Source: Chitinophagaceae bacterium (GTDB taxonomy: Bacteria > Bacteroidota > Bacteroidia > Chitinophagales > Chitinophagaceae). From it: a DNA stretch of 64,000 bases. The stretch lies in NCBI GenBank assembly GCA_947375185.1, contig CANCEU010000005.1, positions 1 to 64,000 of the forward strand, read 5' to 3'. How positions within the stretch are numbered: the first letter of the stretch is position 1; the number at the start of each line of letters is the position of its first letter. Positions 29,660 to 40,421 of the stretch are shown one piece after another. A program made the translations under genes and the position numbers. The notes below the pieces were generated by a model. That model made no database searches. It saw only the letters and a program-made list of their open reading frames with translations, and was not told the origin of the DNA.

Positions 29660-30580
29660 ATGTCTTTAGTAGTTGTAGGATCTATGGCCTTTGATGCCAT
29701 CGAAACACCCTTTGGGAAAAGTGATAAAATTATTGGTGGTGCAGCTACCTATATTGCATGGTGTGCATCTAATTTTACACCCGTTAAGCAAATTTCTGTA
29801 GTTGGAGGTGACTTTCCTCAATCCGAATTGGATGCATTAACCAATCGTGGAGTTATTTTAGAAGGCGTTCAAATTAAAAAAGACGAGAAGACCTTTTTCT
29901 GGAGCGGTAAGTATCATTTAGATATGAATACGCGTGATACTTTAGATACACAATTAAATGTGTTAGAAAATTTTGAACCTGTGGTTCCAGAAAGCTATCA
30001 AGATTGTGATATTTTAATGTTAGGGAATTTAGTGCCTGGCGTACAAAGTAGTGTTATTAAGCAAATGAAGACACGTCCTAAATTAATCGTTATGGATACG
30101 ATGAATTTTTGGATGGAAATTATGTTAGATGATTTATTACATACTATTAGTTTAGTGGATGTTTTAATGGTAAATGATAGTGAAGCACGTCAATTAAGTG
30201 GTGAGTATAGTTTAGTGAAAGCCGCTAAAAAGATTATGGCAATGGGTCCAAAATATTTAATCATTAAAAAAGGAGAGCATGGCGCTTTGTTGTTCCATGA
30301 AAATGAAGTGTTCTTTGCTCCAGCTTTACCATTGGAGGAAGTATTTGATCCAACTGGTGCTGGTGATACATTTGCTGGTGGATTTGTTGCACATTTGGCT
30401 AAGACAAAAGATTTTTCTTTTGAAAATATGAAGTCTGCAATAATCTTAGGAAGTGCAATGGCTAGCTATTGCGTTGAAAAATTTGGTACTCAAAGATTAA
30501 CGGAGATCAATATGGACGATATTAAAGGACGCGTACAATCGTTTGTTTCTTTAGTGAACTTTGATATTGAATTAGTTTAA
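29660..30580 (+). CDS. PfkB-family carbohydrate kinase
   Basis: VVVGSMAFDAIETPFG, GGAATYIAW, FDPTGAGDTFAGGFVAHLA. Confidence 0.92.
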   Translation: MSLVVVGSMAFDAIETPFGKSDKIIGGAATYIAWCASNFTPVKQISVVGGDFPQSELDALTNRGVILEGVQIKKDEKTFFWSGKYHLDMNTRDTLDTQLNVLENFEPVVPESYQDCDILMLGNLVPGVQSSVIKQMKTRPKLIVMDTMNFWMEIMLDDLLHTISLVDVLMVNDSEARQLSGEYSLVKAAKKIMAMGPKYLIIKKGEHGALLFHENEVFFAPALPLEEVFDPTGAGDTFAGGFVAHLAKTKDFSFENMKSAIILGSAMASYCVEKFGTQRLTEINMDDIKGRVQSFVSLVNFDIELV

Positions 30581-30612
30581 TTTGGAAAAATGATTGTATC
30601 CAATTAATTTTG
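30581..30612 (+). promoter_or_regulatory. Candidate promoter of the asd leader
   Basis: TTTG (30581-30584), 20-nt spacer, TAATTTTG (30605-30612). Confidence 0.6.
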
Positions 30613-30619
30613 TTCCACA

Positions 30620-30809
30620 ATGATGAATAATAAACATACAAAACAAGTTAAGAAACCACTCTAAGAGGAAGGTCTGATTGTTTGTATGCGAATAAATATA
30701 CTCAGAAGCCTTCCAAATATTGGAAGGCTTTTTCTTTTTCTAAGTCTTTTTAAAAAATAAGACTTGAAAAAGAAAACTCTGATGATTTTAAAGTCCTTGA
30801 AAGGACTTT
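30620..30809 (+). ncRNA. Structured leader RNA upstream of asd (candidate attenuator/riboregulator)
   Basis: Mini-ORF MMNNKHTKQVKKPL* (30620-30664); mutually exclusive stems; terminator; two further hairpins (30730-30776, 30790-30809). Confidence 0.6.
30706..30740 (+). terminator. Intrinsic terminator in asd leader
   Basis: AAGCCTTCCAA-ATA-TTGGAAGGCTT (11 bp) followed by TTTCTTTTTC. Confidence 0.8.
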
Positions 30810-30871
30810 GGATTTATTGTTACATCACTGAAAACAAATGAATGAATTTTTAAAAATAAAAACCAATAACC

Positions 30872-31870
30872 ATGCGTGTTGCAGTAGTAGGTGCCACAGG
30901 GCTAGTAGGCACAAAAATGTTACAAGTACTAGCTGAAAGAAATTTCCCAGTTACTGAATTAATTCCAGTTGCCTCTGCACGTTCAGTAGGCAAGGAAGTC
31001 ATTTTTAAAGGAAAAACTTATAAAGTGGTAGGCATGGAAGAGGGTATTGCTGCAAAGCCTGCAGTTGCAATATTTTCAGCAGGTGGAGGTACTTCAACTG
31101 AGTGGGCTCCGAAATTTGCTGAGGCAGGCATTCGTGTAATTGACAATTCTTCGGCATGGAGAATGGATCCAACTAAAAAATTAGTAGTGCCTGAAGTGAA
31201 TGCTGCGGTATTAACTGCAGCCGATATGATTATTGCAAATCCAAACTGTTCGACCATTCAAATGGTTGTAGCATTGCAACCATTGCATGCAAAATATAAA
31301 ATCAAGAGAGTAATTGTTAGTACTTACCAAAGTGTTACAGGTACTGGTAAGCAAGCAGTAGACCAATTAATGGCTGAAAGAGCAGGCAAGCAATTGGGTG
31401 CTGATGAAATGGCTTATAAATATCAAATTGATTTAAACGCAATACCTCAAATTGACGTTTTTTTAGAAAACGGATATACTAAAGAGGAAATGAAAATGGT
31501 TAATGAAACTTGCAAAATAATGCAAGATGAAAATATTAAAGTTACAGCAACCACAGTGCGTATTCCAGTGATGGGAGGGCACAGCGAAAGTGTGAATGTG
31601 GAGTTTGAAAATGAATTTGATTTAAAAGAATTGATTGCTGAATTAGCTACAGCTCCAGGTGTGGTAGTTCAACAGGACGATGCAGCACAGTTTTATCCTA
31701 TGCCATTATGGGCTCATGAAAAAGACGATGTTTTTGTAGGTCGTTTACGTCGTGACGAAACACAAGCAAAAACATTAAACATGTGGATTGTGAGCGATAA
31801 CTTACGCAAAGGTGCGGCTACCAACGCAGTACAAATTGCAGAATATCTTGCATCAAAAGGGATTATTTAA
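30872..31870 (+). CDS. asd: Aspartate-semialdehyde dehydrogenase
   Basis: MRVAVVGATGLVGTKMLQVL, NPNCSTIQMVVAL, PVMGGHSESVNVEF. Confidence 0.96.
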   Translation: MRVAVVGATGLVGTKMLQVLAERNFPVTELIPVASARSVGKEVIFKGKTYKVVGMEEGIAAKPAVAIFSAGGGTSTEWAPKFAEAGIRVIDNSSAWRMDPTKKLVVPEVNAAVLTAADMIIANPNCSTIQMVVALQPLHAKYKIKRVIVSTYQSVTGTGKQAVDQLMAERAGKQLGADEMAYKYQIDLNAIPQIDVFLENGYTKEEMKMVNETCKIMQDENIKVTATTVRIPVMGGHSESVNVEFENEFDLKELIAELATAPGVVVQQDDAAQFYPMPLWAHEKDDVFVGRLRRDETQAKTLNMWIVSDNLRKGAATNAVQIAEYLASKGII

Positions 31871-31886
31871 TAGATAAGTAACTGCC

Positions 31887-33983
<2,097 letters not shown>

Positions 33984-34053
33984 CTAAATTACAAATTGTT
34001 TTATTCTTTTATTTCGTATTTTGGTATTCGATTGCTTTTATTTTCGATTGCTT

Positions 34054-34797
34054 ATGATAGAACCCAACAATTCACTTGCTGCTAATAATATAGTTGTACC
34101 TGAACGAGATGCTATGGAATTAGTAGGCTCTTACCCAACAGTACCCTTAACTGTAGACTGTGTAATTTTCGGTTTTCATGAAAATTCGCTTAAAGTGTTG
34201 CTTATAAAAAGCGACTTAGCTAAATATGAAGGTCAATTGTCATTATTGGGGGATAAGGTAAATGCAGATGAGGATTTAGATGCTGCCGCAAATAGGGTAC
34301 TAAAGCAAAGAACGGGTATGACCGACGTATTTTTGGAGCAGGTACATACTTTTAGCAAGCCAGATAGACACCCAGGAGGTAGAGTGGTTACAACCGTATA
34401 TGCATCATTGTTAAACACCAAACACCATCAATTATTATTACACGATAATGGGCTTAAATGGCATAACGTGAATCAGATTGCCGAAATGGCTTTTGATCAT
34501 CAGCAAATTTTAGAGGTTTGCACTAGGTGGTTGCAAAAAAGAATTCAGGAGCAACCCCTGGCCTTTAATTTATTGCCTGTAAAATTTTCATTGAGGCAGT
34601 TGCAAAATGTATATGAAGCCATTTTAGATGTAAAATTAGATAGACGAAATTTTAGGAAGAAGTTTGCATCCATGGGCTTCTTAAATGATACAGATGAGAT
34701 GGAGACGCATGTTACGCATAGACCTGGCAAATTGTATACTTTTGATTTTGTCCAGTATCAGCAGAAAAAGAAGAATTTCATTGGCATTGATTTTTAA
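34054..34797 (+). CDS. NUDIX domain protein with C-terminal winged helix (NrtR-like regulator)
   Basis: Degenerate Nudix region LSLLGDKVNADEDLDAAANRVLKQRTG; C-terminal FSLRQLQNVYEAILDVKLDRRNFRKKF. Confidence 0.82.
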   Translation: MIEPNNSLAANNIVVPERDAMELVGSYPTVPLTVDCVIFGFHENSLKVLLIKSDLAKYEGQLSLLGDKVNADEDLDAAANRVLKQRTGMTDVFLEQVHTFSKPDRHPGGRVVTTVYASLLNTKHHQLLLHDNGLKWHNVNQIAEMAFDHQQILEVCTRWLQKRIQEQPLAFNLLPVKFSLRQLQNVYEAILDVKLDRRNFRKKFASMGFLNDTDEMETHVTHRPGKLYTFDFVQYQQKKKNFIGIDF

Positions 34798-34855
34798 AAA
34801 TTGCCTTCCCTTGCCTATAATTTAATACCTTTATTCACTAATAAAAAGGTTTACT

Positions 34856-35731
34856 ATGTTGCATTCAATGACAGGTTATGGACGTGCTGAAACGAATTTT
34901 AATGAAAAGACTTTATTAATTGAGGTTAAGTCACTTAATGGTAAGCAGTTTGACTTGCGTTTAAATATTCCTTCTTTATTAAAACCTTATGAAGTTGAGA
35001 TTAGAAATAAATTAAATGAAACTTTATTTAGAGGAAGCGTTGAATGTAATATATCTGTAAAGTCAAATGGTGTTTCAAAACCAGTAAGTATTAATACAGC
35101 ATTGGCAAAATCTTATTACCAACCTATTGTTGAATTGGCCAATGAATTAGGGATTGAGAAAGAAAATTTATTAAGTACATTATTAAAATTACCGGATGTT
35201 GTTTCTTCAACAAGTGAGGTGATTACAGAGGAGGAGTGGAAGGCGATTTCAGATTTATTACAATTGGCAATTAGTCAACTTATTCAACATCGTATTGATG
35301 AAGGTAAATCAATTGAAAAAGATTTATTGGAAAGAGTTGCTGCTATTGAAGCGCAACAAGCTAGTATTGCAGTTCACGAACCCAATCGAAGGGTTAAGAT
35401 TAAAGAAGGGCTTGTTAAATTATTGGAGCAGCATGTTGGTGCAGATAAGTACGATAACAATCGATTAGAGCAAGAATTGATTTATTATATTGAAAAAATT
35501 GATATCTCAGAAGAAAAAGTTAGACTAACTAATCATTGCACTTATTTTAAAGATGTATTAAAAGAAAAAGAACCATCTAAAGGGAAAAAGCTTTCTTTTA
35601 TATTACAAGAAATGGGTAGAGAAATAAATACAACAGGATCAAAAGCCAATGATATCGATATTCAAAAATCGGTCATTCTTATGAAAGACGAATTAGAAAA
35701 AGCAAAAGAACAAATTTTAAATGTGCTATAA
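34856..35731 (+). CDS. YicC family protein
   Basis: MLHSMTGYGRAE, VKSLNGKQFDLRLNIP, C-terminal ILQEMGREINTTGSKAND. Confidence 0.94.
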   Translation: MLHSMTGYGRAETNFNEKTLLIEVKSLNGKQFDLRLNIPSLLKPYEVEIRNKLNETLFRGSVECNISVKSNGVSKPVSINTALAKSYYQPIVELANELGIEKENLLSTLLKLPDVVSSTSEVITEEEWKAISDLLQLAISQLIQHRIDEGKSIEKDLLERVAAIEAQQASIAVHEPNRRVKIKEGLVKLLEQHVGADKYDNNRLEQELIYYIEKIDISEEKVRLTNHCTYFKDVLKEKEPSKGKKLSFILQEMGREINTTGSKANDIDIQKSVILMKDELEKAKEQILNVL

Positions 35732-36212
35732 AATGTTCCGTATTAATTTGCAATGGGCCATCAATTCCGTTTTGGCAATTTCACTGTTTACGAGTTGTCA
35801 GACAAAGCAATTATATGAGCAAGCTACTACCTATGCTGATCATAAATGGGCTTCGCGTCAACCCAATGAATATCAATTTGCTATTTCGGATTCAGCTGCT
35901 GCATATAAGGTGTATTTTGTAATAAGACACCATAATGCCTATCATTATAAAAATATTTGGATTCAGTTAAATACAATCGCACCCAACGATTCTGTTACTA
36001 AGCAATCGGTAAATTTAAATCTAGCAGATGACGAAAAGGGGTGGCTTGGAACAGGAATGGATGATATTTATGATCAACGAATTCCAATTAGTTCCGATAC
36101 GGTTCACTTTAAAAAAGGCTTGTACAAATTTGTATTGCAGCATACGATGCGTGAAGACCCCCTTGAAAACGTATTATCTACTGGTATTAGAGTAGAAAAA
36201 ATAAAGCCATAA
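35721..36212 (+). CDS. gldH: Gliding motility lipoprotein GldH
   Basis: Lipobox AISLFTSCQ; DDIYDQRIPI..F.KGLYKFVLQHTMREDPLENVLSTGIRVEK pattern of GldH. Confidence 0.8.
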   Translation: MCYKMFRINLQWAINSVLAISLFTSCQTKQLYEQATTYADHKWASRQPNEYQFAISDSAAAYKVYFVIRHHNAYHYKNIWIQLNTIAPNDSVTKQSVNLNLADDEKGWLGTGMDDIYDQRIPISSDTVHFKKGLYKFVLQHTMREDPLENVLSTGIRVEKIKP

Positions 36213-37192
36213 TGAGTCGCTTTAAAAAAATTTCAGAACTTCAATTTATCAGGTTTTTTTACTGGTTATTTTTATCCTACATGGTAGTTGCTTTCATGTG
36301 GTGGTATGTTGCATTGGATAAACAAAATGATCAAATTGCAAATGTGCAATACGGAACTTTTCAAACAAATGATCCTGCCTTAGCTCAAAAAGTGCTTACT
36401 ATTCAGGACTATCAAGCAAGAAAGCATAAGCAATATATTGGGGAAGGGCTTACCATATTATTTTTGTTTTTATTAGGGGCGATTTATGTTTATCGCTCTT
36501 TACAAAGGCAAATTCGATATTCAAATCAACAACAAAATTTCATGATGGCGGTTACACATGAATTAAAAACCCCCATTGCAATCACACAACTGAATATTGA
36601 AACTTTATTAAAGAGAAGCTTAGATCCAGCACAACAAAAAAAGATGCTTGAAATTTCATTATTAGAGACTCAGCGCCTTGATAATTTATGTAATAATATT
36701 TTACTTGCGTCTCAATTAGATATGGGCGAATATCAATCTAATACACAGGAAGTTGATTTTTCATTAATTGTTGAAAATACCTTAAAGATTTTTAACAACC
36801 GGTTTCCTGATCGTCAATTTAAGCAGCTCATTCAAGAAGATATTTATATAAAAGGGGAGTCTGTATTATTACAATTGCTTTTAAATAATTTAGTAGACAA
36901 TGCAATCAAGTATTCAAGCGCTGCTAGTATTATTACCATCACTTTAATACAACAACAAGATTGTATTAAGATGAGTGTTGCAGATGAGGGTGTAGGTGTG
37001 CCTGCTGCAGATAAGGAAAAGATATTTGAAAAATTTTATAGAGTGGGCGCTGAATACACAAGGTCGACAAAGGGTACTGGGCTTGGCTTGTACTTATGTA
37101 AGCGAATCGCAATATTCCATCAGGCTAAATTAGAAGTGAGCCCAAATAGCCCTGTCGGAAGTATATTTACCTTTACCTATTTATTGAAATAA
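36212..37192 (+). CDS. Sensor histidine kinase
   Basis: AVTHELKTPIAITQLNIE H-box, NNLVDNAIKYS N-box, GTGLGLYLCKRI G-box. Confidence 0.95.
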   Translation: MSRFKKISELQFIRFFYWLFLSYMVVAFMWWYVALDKQNDQIANVQYGTFQTNDPALAQKVLTIQDYQARKHKQYIGEGLTILFLFLLGAIYVYRSLQRQIRYSNQQQNFMMAVTHELKTPIAITQLNIETLLKRSLDPAQQKKMLEISLLETQRLDNLCNNILLASQLDMGEYQSNTQEVDFSLIVENTLKIFNNRFPDRQFKQLIQEDIYIKGESVLLQLLLNNLVDNAIKYSSAASIITITLIQQQDCIKMSVADEGVGVPAADKEKIFEKFYRVGAEYTRSTKGTGLGLYLCKRIAIFHQAKLEVSPNSPVGSIFTFTYLLK

Positions 37193-37193
37193 T

Positions 37194-37889
37194 ATGTCAA
37201 ATCATACCATTTTATTAGTAGAAGATGAAGTGAATTTACACGACGCATTAAAACTTAATTTAAGTTTAGAGGGTTATGAAGTAAGCTCTGCTTATGATGG
37301 GCCCGAAGCGTTAAAACAAATTGAACAAGCTCATTTTGATTTAATTATTTTAGATGTAATGTTGCCCGGCGTAGATGGTTTTTCAATAACTGAAATGGTT
37401 AGGTTAAATAATAATCAAACGCCAATCTTAATTTTAAGTGCAAAAAATACTAGTGCAAATAAAGTACAGGGGTTAAAAATTGGGGCTGACGATTATATGA
37501 CTAAGCCCTTTAATTTGGAAGAGCTGTTGTTGAGGGTGGCTAAGTTGATTCAAAAATCAAATGCCATATCTACTCCAGCTGCCGTAGATAAATATGTTTT
37601 TGCAGAAAATAAATTTGATTTTAATTCCTTAGAAGCAATCACTTTCAATGGCGAAAAAATTACCCTGACAAAAAAGGAAGCAATGCTTTTAAAATTACTA
37701 ATTGATCATAAAAATACAGTAGTTTCTAGGGAGCGTATTTTGCAAACAGTTTGGGGGTATAATGTTTTTCCTAATACCAGGACGATTGATAATTTCATCC
37801 TTAATTTTAGAAAATACTTTGAACGAGATGTGCGCAATCCCCTACATTTTATCTCTATCCGAGGAATTGGCTACAAATTCCAGGATTAG
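37194..37889 (+). CDS. OmpR-family response regulator
   Basis: ILLVEDEVNLHDALKLNL, DLIILDVMLPGVDG, C-terminal winged helix ending GIGYKFQD. Confidence 0.96.
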   Translation: MSNHTILLVEDEVNLHDALKLNLSLEGYEVSSAYDGPEALKQIEQAHFDLIILDVMLPGVDGFSITEMVRLNNNQTPILILSAKNTSANKVQGLKIGADDYMTKPFNLEELLLRVAKLIQKSNAISTPAAVDKYVFAENKFDFNSLEAITFNGEKITLTKKEAMLLKLLIDHKNTVVSRERILQTVWGYNVFPNTRTIDNFILNFRKYFERDVRNPLHFISIRGIGYKFQD

Positions 37890-37970
37890 GGCTTAATTAT
37901 TGCAAGTTTGGTCCCTATTGGGGCAATCTTTTGACAGAATTTGCGTTTATGATATAGTTAATTCAATCGC

Positions 37971-39104
37971 ATGTCACTTTCGTCCATACAAGATTTTCTT
38001 GAACCTGTAAATTTAGACCTTCTTTCCAATGATGAGGGCTATCGTGATACCCAACTAGGTAAGCATATATTGGTTAATGAAGGCAGCTTGCCGGATATAT
38101 CGAATGCTGATTTGGTGATTATTGGAGCAGGAGAGTGCCGAGGGGCGGGTTTCGCTTTAAATGGACATGCTGCTGCCGATGCTATTAGAGCAGCCTTTTA
38201 TAATCTTTACTATTGGCATGCACAAGTAACTATTGCTGATTTGGGTAATGTTAAATTAGGTCAATCTATACAAGACAGCTACGCAGCATTAAGAACAGTG
38301 ATTTCCGAGTTGCTTTTACAAGATAAGAAAGTTGTGATCATTGGTGGTTCACATGATTTAACGTTGGCGCAATATCATTCTTATACTTCCATTCCAACGT
38401 TGGTAAATGCCGTAGTAACAGATGCTAAAATTGACCTTGATTTGGAAGCTAGGCTTCCTTCAGATCATTTTTTAGAGGAATTATTTACAGGACTACCCAA
38501 TCATTTAAATCATTATGCGCATATAGGATTTCAAAGTTATTTCATGCATCCTCATATGTTGGAGACCATAGATAAGCTTAGATTTGATTGCTTTAGATTG
38601 GGGGTAGTGCGAGAAAGTATTGAAGAAATGGAGCCGGTGATTAGAGATAGTCATATGATGAGTTTTGACATAAGTGCAATACAAAATGCACATGCTCCTG
38701 CCAATCTAATAACGCCAAATGGTTTTAATGGGGAAGAAGCTTGTGTATTAATGCAATATGCAGGTATGAGTTGGAAAACGAGCACAATTGGTTTATTTGG
38801 ATATCAATCTGAGCAGGATCGAAATGGTTTGACAGCCATTCAAATGGCTCAAATGATTTGGTATATTGTAGATGGAGTACATAGAGGTAAAAAAGAATCC
38901 CCATTATCTGATATTGAAAGATTTAAAGAATTTCACATCGCTTTTTCGGATATTGATACCAAATTTTTGCAAAGCAAAAGTACTGGTCGTTGGTGGATGC
39001 AATTACATAATGAGCAGTGGTGTCCTTGTAGTTACAAAGATTATTTAGTAGCTTCCAATAACGAAATTCCTGAAAGATGGCTAAGAGCTTTAGAAAGGGA
39101 GTAA
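37971..39104 (+). CDS. Arginase/formimidoylglutamase-like family protein
   Basis: KKVVIIGGSHDLTLAQY, MMSFDISAIQNAHAP ureohydrolase-like motifs. Confidence 0.8.
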   Translation: MSLSSIQDFLEPVNLDLLSNDEGYRDTQLGKHILVNEGSLPDISNADLVIIGAGECRGAGFALNGHAAADAIRAAFYNLYYWHAQVTIADLGNVKLGQSIQDSYAALRTVISELLLQDKKVVIIGGSHDLTLAQYHSYTSIPTLVNAVVTDAKIDLDLEARLPSDHFLEELFTGLPNHLNHYAHIGFQSYFMHPHMLETIDKLRFDCFRLGVVRESIEEMEPVIRDSHMMSFDISAIQNAHAPANLITPNGFNGEEACVLMQYAGMSWKTSTIGLFGYQSEQDRNGLTAIQMAQMIWYIVDGVHRGKKESPLSDIERFKEFHIAFSDIDTKFLQSKSTGRWWMQLHNEQWCPCSYKDYLVASNNEIPERWLRALERE

Positions 39105-40393
39105 AATCTCCAATTGTATTTTTATTTATTGCAGTATTGTTTTCGGTTAACGCAGTTCGTGCTCAATCTGCACAAGCAACTTTGTTGGCATCTCCTGCAT
39201 TAAAAGGAGCACATGTAGGTATTGCTGTATTTAATGAATCAACCCAACAATGGGTGGATAAATACCAAAGTGATCATTATTTTACCCCAGCTAGTAATAC
39301 AAAAATTCAATCATGTTATTTAGGGATGAAGTATTTATCAGACTCAATTCCTGGCTGGCAATTTGCTGAAAATAAGGATTCAATATTTTTAATGCCATTG
39401 GGTGATCCAAGTTTTTTGCATCCTGATTTTGTTTATCAACCGGTTGCTGATTTAATTAAAACGACCAAAAAGAAAATTGTTTTATGCTTACCTACTGAAG
39501 CAGATAATTTTGCTTCTTATGGAAGGGGCTGGGCATGGGACGATTACCCCGAAGACTATCAACCTGAAAGAAACAGGTTAAACATATATGGTAATGTGGT
39601 TACCTTTTCTAAAAAAGAAACTGGTGTAGCAATCGCTCCAAATTTCTTTACAAAAAAACAAGTATTGCCAACTAATTATACAGTTTGGACCCGTGAAAAA
39701 TTAAGCAATCAATTTTTTGCAAAAGCAGATACTTTAAAAGATGCAATGCAACAAGTTCCGTTTATTACGGACAATAAATATTTAATAGTCAAGGCACTTA
39801 TCGAAGACAGTTTGCGTCCTAAAAAATCAATTGCGATTCAAAATGGTTGGAGGCAGTCTAATACATCAGTTATTAAAACAGTGCCTACTGATAGTTTGCT
39901 TAAAATAATGATGAATCGAAGTGATAACTTTTTTGCAGAGCAGGTATTACTTATGACTAGCCAAAAGTTATTAGGCAAAATGGATGATGCCGCAATTATT
40001 GATACCATCTTAAAAACCGACTTTTCTATTTTTCCTCAAAAGCCTGAATGGGCCGATGGTAGCGGATTAAGTAGATTCAATTTGACTACTCCAGAAAATT
40101 ATATTGCATTATTGCAACAAATGGAAAAAGAGTTTTCAATGCAAAGAATAAAAGGAGTATTTGCTCAAGGTGGCAAGGGTACACTTTCTTCTTATTACAA
40201 AGATATTCCAGGAGTACTTTATGCTAAGACAGGAACATTAGGCAATCAAATTGCGTTAAGCGGCTACATTATCACTAATAAAGGAACCCGACTTTTATTT
40301 TCTGTTTTGGTAGGAAATCATGTAAGTCAAAAAACATATCCAGTTCGCCATGCGGTAGAGGAATACCTTACTGCAATTATGAATGCCAATTAA
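39077..40393 (+). CDS. D-alanyl-D-alanine carboxypeptidase/endopeptidase (PBP4/DacB family)
   Basis: TPASNTKIQSCYLGMKYL (SxxK), RSDNFFAEQ (SxN), YAKTGTLGN (KTG). Confidence 0.92.
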   Translation: MAKSFRKGVKSPIVFLFIAVLFSVNAVRAQSAQATLLASPALKGAHVGIAVFNESTQQWVDKYQSDHYFTPASNTKIQSCYLGMKYLSDSIPGWQFAENKDSIFLMPLGDPSFLHPDFVYQPVADLIKTTKKKIVLCLPTEADNFASYGRGWAWDDYPEDYQPERNRLNIYGNVVTFSKKETGVAIAPNFFTKKQVLPTNYTVWTREKLSNQFFAKADTLKDAMQQVPFITDNKYLIVKALIEDSLRPKKSIAIQNGWRQSNTSVIKTVPTDSLLKIMMNRSDNFFAEQVLLMTSQKLLGKMDDAAIIDTILKTDFSIFPQKPEWADGSGLSRFNLTTPENYIALLQQMEKEFSMQRIKGVFAQGGKGTLSSYYKDIPGVLYAKTGTLGNQIALSGYIITNKGTRLLFSVLVGNHVSQKTYPVRHAVEEYLTAIMNAN

Positions 40394-40421
40394 TCCATTC
40401 ATTATATAAGTATTAGCATTT

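Noticed and set aside
30686-30760. Second mini-ORF MRINILRSLPNIGRLFLFLSLFKK in the asd leader
   Set aside because: It runs straight through the terminator hairpin and U-tract. Its hydrophobic composition is explained by the CTT/TTT-rich terminator, so the RNA structure is the likelier function.
37890-37970. ATTGC...GCAAT followed by TTTT after the response regulator
   Set aside because: Stem only about 5 bp with poor inner pairing; not a convincing terminator.
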